NCBI GenBank assembly: GCA_902559075.1
Contig: CACEGO010000005.1
Coordinates: 1 to 50,691 of the forward strand
Direction of reading: 5' to 3'
DNA: 50,691 nt
Origin: an uncultured Pelagibacteraceae bacterium
Lineage (GTDB): Bacteria; Pseudomonadota; Alphaproteobacteria; Pelagibacterales; Pelagibacteraceae
Shown: positions 34,928-43,792 of the stretch, piece by piece
Layout of the letters: the number at the start of each line of letters is the position of its first letter
Position numbering within the stretch: the first letter of the stretch is position 1
Program-made: the position numbers and the translations under genes
The notes under the pieces: model-generated
What the model saw: only the letters and a program-made list of their open reading frames with translations
The model's database searches: none
Told to the model about the DNA's origin: nothing

Positions 34928-35716
34928 ATGCATTTATCTGAAAAGCAGATTAAAGACTATCAAACTAATGGAGTGATAATTGTTAAAGAAATTTTTAAAG
35001 ATTGGATTGAGCCTCTCAGAAAAGGATTTCAAAAAGTTTTAGAAAATCCGAGCGAACATGGGAGAGAAAATGTTAATGACAATAAAGGAAGATTTTTCGA
35101 AGACTATTGCAATTGGGAAAGAATAGAAGAATTTAAAGATTGTATATACAATTCACCTGGAGCTCAAATATTTACTGAAGCAACTAATTCTAGATCCGCA
35201 CAAATTTTTCATGAACATATTTTTATTAAGGACCCAGGAACATATAAAGAAACTCCTTGGCATCAAGATATGCCTTATTACTGCGTTGATGGCAATGATA
35301 CAGGAAGTTTTTGGATACCGTTAGATGAAGTAGACCAGAAAAATAATCTTAAATTAATCTTAGGTTCTCATAAATGGAAAAAGCTAATTAGACCCACAAA
35401 ATGGTCCAACAATAAATCTTGGTATAATGATGATAGTTCTTTTATGGATTTACCTTCATCAAAAGAATTTGAAAAATATATTTTTATACCCGAATTAACT
35501 TTAGGTGATGCCGTCCTATTTAATTTTAAAATTGTACACGGTTCAACTGGAAACAATACCTTAAAATCTCGAAGGGCATTTTCAATGAGATTTATTGGTG
35601 ACGATGTTAAGTATATTGATAGAGGAGGTCCAACCTCACCACCATTTGATGGAATTAATTTAAAAACAGGAGATTTAATGAGAGATGATTGGTTTCCTAG
35701 AGTTTTTAGTAACTAG
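34928..35716 (+). CDS. Phytanoyl-CoA dioxygenase (PhyH) family Fe(II)/2-oxoglutarate oxygenase
   Basis: A 262-residue PhyH-type oxygenase. The facial triad is visible as WHQDMPY (His112, Asp114) and VHGSTGNN (His204), with Arg216 or Arg221 available for 2-oxoglutarate. The family hydroxylates small metabolites, including amino acids such as ectoine and proline derivatives. It starts 5 bases after the second permease gene, so its substrate may be what that transporter brings in. That is an inference from position. Its 3' end overlaps the convergent DUF6165 gene by 11 bases. Confidence 0.85.
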   Translation: MHLSEKQIKDYQTNGVIIVKEIFKDWIEPLRKGFQKVLENPSEHGRENVNDNKGRFFEDYCNWERIEEFKDCIYNSPGAQIFTEATNSRSAQIFHEHIFIKDPGTYKETPWHQDMPYYCVDGNDTGSFWIPLDEVDQKNNLKLILGSHKWKKLIRPTKWSNNKSWYNDDSSFMDLPSSKEFEKYIFIPELTLGDAVLFNFKIVHGSTGNNTLKSRRAFSMRFIGDDVKYIDRGGPTSPPFDGINLKTGDLMRDDWFPRVFSN

Positions 35717-36095
35717 TATATTCTTTAATCTCTTTAATTTTTGACCCAGTATGATTGTTTATATCTAATTTAATTTTAGCTCTTGTATCGTTTAGAAAAT
35801 GTACGTCTCTAGATAATCTTATAAAATTTTCTCCAAAATCTGACTCTTTTTCACATTTTCTTTTTTGGTCTTCAATGATCCACAGTTTTGAATTTACATT
35901 TTTTAAAGCTGTAAAAAATTTTGCTAGTTTTTCATCTATTTTAATATTTTTCTCAAGCTCATTTTTTAAAACTTCATATTCTTCATTTATAAATTTAAGT
36001 TTATTAGAATCTTTAATTCTATCTTTCTTAATTTCTAGAATGGATATTTTATCCAAAAGTTCTCCAACTGACACTTCAACTAGAATTTTATTCAT
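35706..36095 (-). CDS. DUF6165 family protein
   Basis: A 129-residue soluble, largely helical protein with the N-terminal pattern ILVEVSVGELLDKISILEIK that I associate with DUF6165. It has many Lys/Glu heptads and is probably coiled-coil. No catalytic motif is visible. It is divergent from the GT9 glycosyltransferase (32 bases apart) and overlaps the dioxygenase tail by 11 bases. The function is unknown, and a link to surface glycan genes is only positional. Confidence 0.7.
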   Translation of the reverse strand: MNKILVEVSVGELLDKISILEIKKDRIKDSNKLKFINEEYEVLKNELEKNIKIDEKLAKFFTALKNVNSKLWIIEDQKRKCEKESDFGENFIRLSRDVHFLNDTRAKIKLDINNHTGSKIKEIKEYTSY

Positions 36096-36127
36096 ATAAT
36101 TTCATAGTATGTTAAGTTGTTATAAAT

Positions 36128-37069
36128 ATGTCTAATATTTTAATCATTAAACATGGTTCATTAGGTGATATAGCTCAAGCTTGTGGGGCAATTCAAGATA
36201 TTTCTATCAGTCACAAAGATGACCAAGTTCATCTACTAACAACAAAACCATATTTTGATTTATTTAAAAAAAATCCACATATTTCAAATGTTATTTTAGA
36301 TAAGAGGTTATCAAGACTAAATCTTATTTATTTATATTCATTAATGAAAAGTATTAAAAAATATAATTTTTCGAAGGTTTATGATTTACAGAATTCAAGC
36401 CGAACAGCTTTTTATAAAAAAATTTTATTTCCCAAAGCTACCAAAGAGATATGGTCATCTACTGAAACCACTTTACCCATGGGAACCAGCAAAGAAGATT
36501 TTGATAAAGACTCTGTTTTATCTAGATTTGACCATCAACTAAAAAGTTCTGGTATAAATACTAACCATACTATGAGCCCAGATTTTTCCTGGAGCTCATC
36601 AGATATATCTCAAATAAAAAATTATTATCAATTGGAAAAATACATTCTCCTTTTTCCTTTTTGCTCACCCCACCTAACATCAAAGAAATGGCCGTATTAT
36701 AATGATTTAATTTCTATAATTGCTGAAAAATTAGATAATAAATTTAAAGTAGTAACTGCACCAGGACCAGATGAAATAAAAGATGCATCAAATATTAATG
36801 CACTCTGCATATTAGATAATGGTAAAGCTCTAGATATATCACAATTATCATCTTTGATTAAAGATAGTTCATTTGTTATAGCAAATGATACTGGACCAGC
36901 TCATATGACTGCACATTTGGGTGCAAAAGGAATCGCTTTATTTGGATCTCATACAACTCCTTTTAAAGTTAGTATTGAAAGAGAAAACTTTAAATCAATA
37001 CAATCGCCAGAGTTATCAAAACTCTCAGCCGAAAAAGTCTTTGAAAAATTATCAGAGATTATTTCTTAA
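36128..37069 (+). CDS. Glycosyltransferase family 9 (heptosyltransferase-like)
   Basis: A 313-residue GT9/ADP-heptose:LPS heptosyltransferase-like protein with ILIIKHGSLGDIAQACGAIQ at the N-terminus, LLFPFCSPHLTSKKWP in the middle and the nucleotide-sugar site FVIANDTGPAHMTAHLG. It probably adds a sugar to the LPS core or another surface glycan. The donor is unknown. It overlaps the convergent AbrB-like gene by 18 bases. Confidence 0.85.
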   Translation: MSNILIIKHGSLGDIAQACGAIQDISISHKDDQVHLLTTKPYFDLFKKNPHISNVILDKRLSRLNLIYLYSLMKSIKKYNFSKVYDLQNSSRTAFYKKILFPKATKEIWSSTETTLPMGTSKEDFDKDSVLSRFDHQLKSSGINTNHTMSPDFSWSSSDISQIKNYYQLEKYILLFPFCSPHLTSKKWPYYNDLISIIAEKLDNKFKVVTAPGPDEIKDASNINALCILDNGKALDISQLSSLIKDSSFVIANDTGPAHMTAHLGAKGIALFGSHTTPFKVSIERENFKSIQSPELSKLSAEKVFEKLSEIIS

Positions 37070-38134
37070 CTTCTCTAATATTCTTAAAAATATAGGAACA
37101 GTTAAAAGAATAAAAAGTAATCTAATTATATGATGAAAAGCAACAAAGTCAGGATCTAAATCAAAAGCAATAGCTATAACAGCTACCTCATAAATTCCAC
37201 CAGGGCTAAATGATAATATCAATGTTAAGATATTTGTATCAACAAAGAACGTTGCAACATAAGCTGCAATCAAACCTAATATCACTAATATACTTGTAGC
37301 AACTATGCTATGAAGTGAATTGTTGGCTATTTCTTTCACAGTTTTATCAGCAAATCTACAACCTACAGAAGCCCCTAAAATAAGAAGGCAAAAATTAATC
37401 GAAGCATCTGGCAACTTATATGAAGCAATATCTGTAATTTGCAATAATCCACTGGCAAACAATGTTCCAGATAGTAAAGCAGCTGGAATTTTAATTTTAT
37501 CAAAAATAAAAATGAAAAATAAGGATGCAATTATAAGTAATATTAGATGCATATGATTTTGACCCATGTAGTCGAATTTTTCTAAAAGTAGCTCCTCAGA
37601 ACCAGTGTTGTTCACAATAATAAATGGAATAACAGTTATAATAATAATTAATCGTATCAAATGTGAAGTTGCGACTTGAGACAGGTCAGTTTTTTCATGT
37701 TCTGCCAAAATCATTAAAGGACCTAAAGCTCCTGGAGCAGCTGAAAATATTGATGCTTTTTCACCATATCCAGAAAATTTTTGGAGATATTTGGAAACAA
37801 TTAGAATGCTAACTATTATGTAGATTAACATAATAAAAGAAGTCCAAACCCAATTGATCATTTGATTAAATAAATTTTGATCGATGTAATTACCAATATG
37901 CAAACCTAAAATAATCAAAATTGAACTTAGGGCTAATTTTGGCATCTTTACTTTTAGGCCAGCTAAAGCCGCTATAGATGTAACAATCATTGGCCCCAAC
38001 ATCCACGCGAGTGGTATATTGAAGTAATCTGCAACAATTGCACTTGGTATTGAAATTATAATTACTGAGATAAACTTTTTTGAAAAAAGTTGTTTTGAAC
38101 CTTCAAGATAAGTTTCAATATGTTGTTTGATCAT
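37052..38134 (-). CDS. AbrB/AmoA-type duplicated membrane protein
   Basis: A 360-residue protein with about ten membrane helices in two repeats, matching the family historically named AbrB or putative ammonia monooxygenase. Motifs are IPLAWMLGPMIVTSIAAL early and APGALGPLMILAEHEKTDLS in the centre, with SPGGIYEVAVIAIAFDLDPD near the end repeating that pattern. The names are misleading, since it is likely a transporter of unknown substrate. It is transcribed alone and divergent from tctC, with 217 bases between. Confidence 0.82.
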   Translation of the reverse strand: MIKQHIETYLEGSKQLFSKKFISVIIISIPSAIVADYFNIPLAWMLGPMIVTSIAALAGLKVKMPKLALSSILIILGLHIGNYIDQNLFNQMINWVWTSFIMLIYIIVSILIVSKYLQKFSGYGEKASIFSAAPGALGPLMILAEHEKTDLSQVATSHLIRLIIIITVIPFIIVNNTGSEELLLEKFDYMGQNHMHLILLIIASLFFIFIFDKIKIPAALLSGTLFASGLLQITDIASYKLPDASINFCLLILGASVGCRFADKTVKEIANNSLHSIVATSILVILGLIAAYVATFFVDTNILTLILSFSPGGIYEVAVIAIAFDLDPDFVAFHHIIRLLFILLTVPIFLRILEKLRNNL

Positions 38135-38305
38135 TCATTATGCTTCTATCATCAACTATTCAAAAGATAAGAAAAAATGTGTTAGTGCAGAAAGTGAATT
38201 TATTTTTAGTTAAAAAAAATAAAACAACATATTTTGTTAATATTATTTTTGTTTAAATATTTTCAATTAAAAGTTGTGTTACTTAATTTCAGGTTGCATA
38301 AACAT

Positions 38306-38331
38306 AAAGACTGTAATTAACTGTCTTTTTT
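38306..38331 (+). other. Short terminator-like hairpin in the tctC leader
   Basis: AAAGAC (38306-38311) and GTCTTT (38323-38328) form a 6-bp stem with an 11-base loop, merging into six T's (38326-38331). It lies 20 bases before the tctC ATG and ahead of its GAGAGGGA ribosome binding site. The stem is weak, so attenuation is only a possibility. Confidence 0.3.
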
Positions 38332-38351
38332 AAATTAGAGAGGGATAAATA

Positions 38352-39332
38352 ATGAAAAACTTAAAAAAAATAGTTTCAGTATTATTCTCAGCGATCCTAT
38401 TATTTTCAGCAACAACTAGTAGCTCAGTGGCAATTGATAAATTGCACTTTGTTATCGGTGGTGGTGCTGGTGGTGGTTGGGATGGAACTGCTAGAGGTAC
38501 TGGAGAAGCTTTGACTAAAGCTGGAATGTTAAGTGGCGCATCATTTGAAAATATGTCAGGTGGTGGTGGTGGTAAAGCTTTAGCTTACATGATTAACACT
38601 AAACCTGCTAATACAGTTTTAGTTCAATCTACACCATTGGTATTAAGATCAATTACTAGACACAAAGGATATGTAAAAGGTAGTGGAACTTTATCTTATA
38701 AAGATGTTGTGCCAATTGCTGGAGTAATCGGTGATTACGGAGCTATTGCAGTTGCTAAAAGTTCATCTTTTAAAAATTTTAAAGATGTAGTTGATGCGTA
38801 TAAAAAAGATCCAAGCTCAGTTAAAATGGCTGGTGGATCAGTAAGAGGAAGCATGGACCATTTAATTGGCGCTTTAGCTTTCCAAGCAGCAGGTGCAGAT
38901 CCAAATGCAGTTCAATACATTCCATATGATGCTGGTGGTAAAGCATTAGCTGGACTTTTATCTGGAGAAACTCAAATCATTTCAACTGGTTTAGGTGAAT
39001 TGATGGGTGCAAGAGACCAAGTAAGAATTATTGGGATCACTGCTCCTTCAAGAGTTTCTGATGCACCAGATGCACCAACTCTTAAAGAACAAGGATACGA
39101 TGTACAATTCGTTAACTGGAGAGGTTTTTTTGGCCCCCCAGGTATGAGCAATGCTGATAGATCAGCTATTGCAAAAATGCTTGGCGATGTACAAAAAACT
39201 CCTGAATGGGAAACTGTTAGAGCAAGAAATGCTTGGGTTAATATTTATAACCCGGAAGGTAAGTTTGTTTCTTTCTTAGAAAAACAAACTCAAGAAATGA
39301 CAGCTCTTATGAAAAAACTAGGAGTAATTTAA
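38352..39332 (+). CDS. tctC: Tripartite tricarboxylate transporter binding protein (TctC family)
   Basis: A 326-residue TctC/BugT periplasmic protein with a signal peptide (about residues 1-27). FVIGGGAGGGWDGTARGTGE is the glycine-rich ligand loop. YIPYDAGGKALAGLLSGETQ and GFFGPPGMSNADRSAI are typical of the family, which binds carboxylates. A strong GAGAGGGA lies upstream. The adjacent tctB and tctA complete the transporter, but a terminator-like hairpin separates them from it. Confidence 0.92.
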   Translation: MKNLKKIVSVLFSAILLFSATTSSSVAIDKLHFVIGGGAGGGWDGTARGTGEALTKAGMLSGASFENMSGGGGGKALAYMINTKPANTVLVQSTPLVLRSITRHKGYVKGSGTLSYKDVVPIAGVIGDYGAIAVAKSSSFKNFKDVVDAYKKDPSSVKMAGGSVRGSMDHLIGALAFQAAGADPNAVQYIPYDAGGKALAGLLSGETQIISTGLGELMGARDQVRIIGITAPSRVSDAPDAPTLKEQGYDVQFVNWRGFFGPPGMSNADRSAIAKMLGDVQKTPEWETVRARNAWVNIYNPEGKFVSFLEKQTQEMTALMKKLGVI

Positions 39333-39353
39333 TCCTAAGGATTATTTGAAATT

Positions 39354-39401
39354 AGAGCAGTGAATATAAATACTACAAAAATTATATCACTGCTCTTTTT
39401 T
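39354..39401 (+). terminator. Intrinsic terminator overlapping the tctB start
   Basis: AGAGCAGTGA (39354-39363) and TCACTGCTCT (39387-39396) form a perfect 10-bp stem, extendable with TATAA/TTATA past one bulged A, followed by six T's (39396-39401). The tctB GTG start (39360) is inside the left arm and the T-run lies in the tctB coding region. It can both terminate after tctC and hide the tctB start. Confidence 0.75.
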
Positions 39402-39830
39402 ATATTTTCAGCATTTTATTTATATACTGCCTATCAAATTCAAGTTTTTGCATTTGATGAAAATGCACCATTTAATGCCAGAACTTTTCCAATTTATTTA
39501 GGTTATGCAGGATTATTTTTTTCTGGACTAAAAGTTATTTTACCAGATCCAAATACTATTAAAGTTGATCATAAAAACTTAGAGTATAAAAAAACAGGTA
39601 TTCTTATACTTATTGCAATTATTTATGGAGCTACAATTTTAAAAGTTGGCTATTTTTTAACCACCTCTTTATTTTTATTTGCTTCATATTATTTTTTAGG
39701 AGAACGAAGATGGATTTTAATGTTTTTATTATCATTTCCATTTGTAGCTGCCTTTATGTATCTGCTTCATGGTATTCTTGATATTTATTTGAGGGATCCA
39801 TTTTTAAAATCAATTGGAGTTATGGGATGA
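39360..39830 (+). CDS. tctB: Tripartite tricarboxylate transporter small membrane protein (TctB family)
   Basis: A 156-residue protein with four hydrophobic segments and the TctB-like NARTFPIYLGYAGLFFSGL after the first helix. The only reasonable start is the GTG at 39360, inside a terminator hairpin. The nearest AAGGA is about 18 bases upstream, too far for normal use, so initiation is probably weak. It overlaps tctA by 4 bases. Confidence 0.85.
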   Translation: MNINTTKIISLLFFIFSAFYLYTAYQIQVFAFDENAPFNARTFPIYLGYAGLFFSGLKVILPDPNTIKVDHKNLEYKKTGILILIAIIYGATILKVGYFLTTSLFLFASYYFLGERRWILMFLLSFPFVAAFMYLLHGILDIYLRDPFLKSIGVMG

Positions 39831-41326
39831 TTGAAGGAATATTAATTGGATTAACAACAGCACTTACAATTCAAAATATTTTAATGGTTATGGTTGGTTG
39901 TTTCTTTGGAACAATTATAGGAATGCTACCAGGTCTTGGTCCAATGACTGCTATCGCTTTAATGATACCCATTACTTATGGTTTTGATCCTGCAACAGGA
40001 TTGATTTTAATGGCAGGTGTTTATTATGGAGCAGTCTTTGGTGGATCTACATCCTCTATATTATTAAATGCACCAGGTGTGCCAGGAACTGTTGCAACTT
40101 CATTTGATGGATATCCAATGGCACAACAAGGTAAAGCTGGTAAAGCTTTAGCAATTGCTGCATGGAGTTCGTTTGCAGGAGGAACATTGTCTGCAATTTA
40201 TTTATTGTTTATGGCACCAAGTTTATCAAAGGTAAGTTTATCTTTTAGATCGCCAGATTATTTTGCTTTGATGATTTTAGGTTTAACAGCGATTGCTGCT
40301 TTTTCATCTAAAGGACAATTTTTAAAAGCAATGATGATGGTAGTACTTGGCTTGATGCTAGCATCAGTAGGTCAAGATAGCTTATCTGATATTACAAGAT
40401 TTACATTTGATAATATGAACTTAACTGATGGTATTAGCTTCGTACTTGTTGTGATGGCAACATTTGCAATGAGTGAAGCTTTAACTATTATTTTAAAAAG
40501 AAATGATCCTACTAGTGCAGCTAAACAAGTTTCTTTAACAGAGCTTGGTTCAATTAAAATTAACAAAGAAGAACGTACAAAAATGTACAAAACAATTCCA
40601 AGATCATCCGTAATTGGTTTTTTAATTGGTGTATTACCAGGAGCAGGTGCAACAATTGCATCTTTCTTAGCTTACGGAATGGAAAGAAATGTAGTCAGTG
40701 ATGAGGAAAAAGAAAAATTTGGCAAAGGAAGTGTAAATGGTTTATCAGCACCAGAAACTGCAAATAATGCAGCTTGTTCGGGATCATTTGTTCCAATGCT
40801 TACACTGGGTATTCCTGGAAGTGGAACTACAGCTGTCATGTTAGGAGCTTTATTGGGCTTTGGAGTTCAGCCTGGTCCAAGACTTTATATGACTAATCCA
40901 GAAATTTTTTGGTCAATAATTATGTCTATGTATATTGGAATGGTAATCTTGCTAATATTAAACCTACCACTCATTCCCTATATTGCTAGAATTCTTGCAG
41001 TTCCTAAAAATTACTTAATCCCTTTAATCTTATTCTTCTCTGTTACAGGTATTTATGTAATGTCTTTTAATAATTTTGATATTTATTTAATGATTGGAAT
41101 TGCTGTAGTTGCAACGTTCTTACGACTGTACGACTTTCCAATGCCTCCTCTTATATTAGCATTTGTTCTTGGTGGACTGATGGAGGAAAATTTAAGAAGA
41201 TCTTTGTTATTAAGTAATGGCTCTTGGGAATTTTTATGGGACAGAACTTTAACTGCCTGCATACTTGCAACAACAATTTTAATTGTTGTTTGGCACATCT
41301 ATAAAACTTTTAAGAAAAAAATTTAA
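39827..41326 (+). CDS. tctA: Tripartite tricarboxylate transporter large membrane protein (TctA family)
   Basis: A 499-residue TctA permease with about 12 helices and the family motifs GTIIGMLPGLGPMTAIALMI, YYGAVFGGSTSSILLNAPG and the inverted repeat copy FLIGVLPGAGATIASFLAYG. It forms the transport channel with TctB, fed by TctC. It starts within the tctB end (ATGA overlap), and its 3' end overlaps the convergent glycosyltransferase gene by 4 bases. Confidence 0.95.
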   Translation: MIEGILIGLTTALTIQNILMVMVGCFFGTIIGMLPGLGPMTAIALMIPITYGFDPATGLILMAGVYYGAVFGGSTSSILLNAPGVPGTVATSFDGYPMAQQGKAGKALAIAAWSSFAGGTLSAIYLLFMAPSLSKVSLSFRSPDYFALMILGLTAIAAFSSKGQFLKAMMMVVLGLMLASVGQDSLSDITRFTFDNMNLTDGISFVLVVMATFAMSEALTIILKRNDPTSAAKQVSLTELGSIKINKEERTKMYKTIPRSSVIGFLIGVLPGAGATIASFLAYGMERNVVSDEEKEKFGKGSVNGLSAPETANNAACSGSFVPMLTLGIPGSGTTAVMLGALLGFGVQPGPRLYMTNPEIFWSIIMSMYIGMVILLILNLPLIPYIARILAVPKNYLIPLILFFSVTGIYVMSFNNFDIYLMIGIAVVATFLRLYDFPMPPLILAFVLGGLMEENLRRSLLLSNGSWEFLWDRTLTACILATTILIVVWHIYKTFKKKI

Positions 41327-42405
41327 TTTAGAATTTTTTTGTAATCCTCTATAATTTTTGACCATTGGAATTTATGAACAAATTCTTTGGCATTTTTTCC
41401 ATAATCTAGATATTTTTTATTATCTAACATTGTGTTAATAGAAGAATAAATATCATCTAGATTGTTACCATCACATATTAAGCCAGTTTTTTCATGATTA
41501 ATTGCATCTGCTGCACCGCCATCTTTTCCACCAATAGAAGGTATTCCATACTGAGCTGCTTCAACATAAGCAATTCCAAAACCCTCAACAGATTTTTTAT
41601 AAATTATTGAAGGCATTACAAAAATATCTGATTTAGCAACTAGAGCATTTTTTAAATCATTGCTTATATCTTTGAAAAACATTACTTGAGCCTCTAAATC
41701 TAGTTCTTTAACTAATGTCTTTATGTTGTCTTCTTCCTCACCATAGCCAACACAAATGTAGACAATGTTAGGATAAATTTGTTTTAAATTTCTAAGTGCC
41801 ATAATTACTTTTTCATGATTTTTTCTTTTATCAAATCTTGAAACAGTAATTAATCTTGGTGTTTTAACTTTAAGTAAGCTAGCAACTTTATCTAAAGTTT
41901 TTTTATCAATTTTTTTAACTGGATCTATACCTGGATTAATGACAATAATTTTATTTTCATTAACTCCATTTTCTATTGCTAAGTTTTTTGTATATTCAGA
42001 ATTTGCTATTACTTTTTCAACATTGTTTAATACGTCTATAACTCTTTTATTTTGGCTTGATCCTTTTGGATGATTAATTTCTTTACTATGAATTAAACAA
42101 TATTTTTTCTTAGATGTTTTGATAAGCTCTAAGCTTTTCCAATGATCAGCAACTATACCTTCTATTTTGTTTTCTTTAATAAATTCATTTATTAATTGAG
42201 CTTTTCTATATTTTCTGAGTAATTTAATTCCACCAACTCTTTCAATTGAAAATGAGGCTTGCTCATCAAATTCTTTGTGACCTTCAATATGATCAGCAAA
42301 AACTTTGATCATAAAGTTTTTTGATAATTCCCTAGATAATCCCCACATCAAACTCTGCATACCACCCAGCTCCGGTGGGAATGACCTAGATACAATTAGA
42401 TACAT
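41323..42405 (-). CDS. Glycosyltransferase family 4
   Basis: A 360-residue GT-B enzyme with SRSFPPELGGMQSLMWGLSR at the N-terminus, VINPGIDPVKK between the domains, LITVSRFDKRKNHEKVI at the start of the donor domain and the EX7E-like VEGFGIAYVEAAQYGIP. It transfers a sugar from a nucleotide donor, likely to LPS or another surface glycan. The acceptor is unknown. Its ATG overlaps the stop of the upstream thioredoxin-like gene by one base. Confidence 0.88.
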   Translation of the reverse strand: MYLIVSRSFPPELGGMQSLMWGLSRELSKNFMIKVFADHIEGHKEFDEQASFSIERVGGIKLLRKYRKAQLINEFIKENKIEGIVADHWKSLELIKTSKKKYCLIHSKEINHPKGSSQNKRVIDVLNNVEKVIANSEYTKNLAIENGVNENKIIVINPGIDPVKKIDKKTLDKVASLLKVKTPRLITVSRFDKRKNHEKVIMALRNLKQIYPNIVYICVGYGEEEDNIKTLVKELDLEAQVMFFKDISNDLKNALVAKSDIFVMPSIIYKKSVEGFGIAYVEAAQYGIPSIGGKDGGAADAINHEKTGLICDGNNLDDIYSSINTMLDNKKYLDYGKNAKEFVHKFQWSKIIEDYKKILN

Positions 42406-42959
42406 TAATCATACTTCCATTTAATACCACAGCCTGCACTAGGTATTTGATCTTCAGGACCCTTTTGTGTTTCTGCAACTTGTTTCATGGCCATCAAAAG
42501 ATCACTTTCTCCATCTTTAACAGGAACAAAGTTCTTAAGTTCTCTAAGCCTTCCTCTGTATTGCAGTTCTAAATTTTTGTTATAACCAAAGAAATCAGGA
42601 GTACAAACTGCATCATAAGCCTTAGCAATTTCTTGAGTTTCATCGTGTAAATATGGAAAATTAAAATTATTTTCATTTGAAAATTTAATCATATTATCAA
42701 ACGAGTCGTCTGGATATTTAACAAAATCATTTGAACATATTGCAACAGTATTAATTCCAATTTTTTTTAATTCATTACAATCTTCGACTAATTCTTTTGT
42801 TATGGCTTTTACATATGGACAATGATTGCAAATAAACATGATTAAAGTTCCATTTTCACCTTTGATATCATTTAATGATATAATTTTGTTATCAGTAGAT
42901 TTTAATTCAAATGGAACAGCTTTTAGACCAAAATCACATATTGGAGTTTGTATAGGCAT
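42405..42959 (-). CDS. Thioredoxin-like (AhpC/TSA-type) protein with CNHC motif
   Basis: A 184-residue thioredoxin-fold protein. MFICNHCPYVKAI holds a CxxC-type redox pair, with AICSNDFVKYPDDS and a cis-Pro-like CTPDFFGYN later. This matches the cytoplasmic thioredoxin family related to peroxiredoxins, with no signal peptide. Its partner is unknown. It is the first gene of a two-gene minus-strand unit with the glycosyltransferase and is divergent from the carbonic anhydrase gene by 19 bases. Confidence 0.85.
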   Translation of the reverse strand: MPIQTPICDFGLKAVPFELKSTDNKIISLNDIKGENGTLIMFICNHCPYVKAITKELVEDCNELKKIGINTVAICSNDFVKYPDDSFDNMIKFSNENNFNFPYLHDETQEIAKAYDAVCTPDFFGYNKNLELQYRGRLRELKNFVPVKDGESDLLMAMKQVAETQKGPEDQIPSAGCGIKWKYD

Positions 42960-42978
42960 AATGTAAAATATATAAATT

Positions 42979-43491
42979 ATGTTTTATGATTTAAAAGATA
43001 AAAAACCAAAAAACTCTGGCGAAAATTGGGTAGCTCCCAGTGCAACAATAATAGGGGATGTTACTCTAGATAAAAACACGAGTATTTGGTTTAACGCTGT
43101 ACTTAGAGGAGATATTGAAAATATCCATATTGGAGAAGGTTCTAATGTACAAGATGGAAGTGTTTTGCATACGGATCCAGGTTGCCCACTAAAAGTTGGA
43201 AAAAATGTTACAGTTGGCCATTTAGTTATGCTTCATGGATGTACGATTGGAGACAACAGTTTGATTGGAATAGGAGCGGTCATTCTAAACAAAGCTAATA
43301 TTGGAAAAAATTGTATAATTGGTGCTAAGGCCTTAATTACTGAAAACAAAGTTATACCTGACAATTCTTTAGTTGTTGGTTCTCCAGGTAAAGTTATTAG
43401 AGAAGTTACAGAAGAAGAAAAAAAGGCAGTATTTGAAAACACTAAACATTATCAAGAAAATTGGAAAAAATATTCAAAATCAATTTTTTAA
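42979..43491 (+). CDS. Gamma-carbonic anhydrase family protein (left-handed beta-helix)
   Basis: A 170-residue hexapeptide-repeat protein with NWVAPSATIIGDVTLDKNTS, RGDIENIHIGEGSNVQDGS and three candidate zinc ligands, His64 (VLHTD), His81 and His86 (VGHLVMLHG). This matches the YrdA/PaaY/gamma-CA group. Many members lack measured carbonic anhydrase activity, so the reaction is uncertain. It heads a + strand cluster with DUF1330 and two exported proteins. Confidence 0.9.
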   Translation: MFYDLKDKKPKNSGENWVAPSATIIGDVTLDKNTSIWFNAVLRGDIENIHIGEGSNVQDGSVLHTDPGCPLKVGKNVTVGHLVMLHGCTIGDNSLIGIGAVILNKANIGKNCIIGAKALITENKVIPDNSLVVGSPGKVIREVTEEEKKAVFENTKHYQENWKKYSKSIF

Positions 43492-43501
43492 AAGGAGATA
43501 A

Positions 43502-43792
43502 ATGCCAGCAGGCTACGTAATAGCTCAATTGAAAATAACCAATCCTGAGAATTACAAAGAGTATGTAGAAAAAGTTAATCCAATTGTAAAAAAATTTGGT
43601 GGAGAATTTTTGGTAAGAGCTGGCGAATTTCAAATTTTTGATGGTGAGACAAAGTTTCCAAGAATAATCATTTTAAAATTTCCAAGTTATGAGAAGGCTT
43701 TGGAGTGGTATAATTCTGAAGAGTACAAACCAATAAAACAAATAAGATTAGATAATTCAGAGGGAACAAATATAATTATAAAAGGTGTATGA
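43502..43792 (+). CDS. DUF1330 family protein
   Basis: A 96-residue ferredoxin-like-fold (dimeric alpha/beta barrel) protein with AGYVIAQLKITNPENYKEYV, FGGEFLVRAGEFQIFDGE and RIIILKFPSYEKALEWYNS, as in DUF1330. An AAAGGAG ribosome binding site precedes the ATG. No enzymatic function is known. It overlaps the next exported protein gene by 4 bases. Confidence 0.88.
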   Translation: MPAGYVIAQLKITNPENYKEYVEKVNPIVKKFGGEFLVRAGEFQIFDGETKFPRIIILKFPSYEKALEWYNSEEYKPIKQIRLDNSEGTNIIIKGV

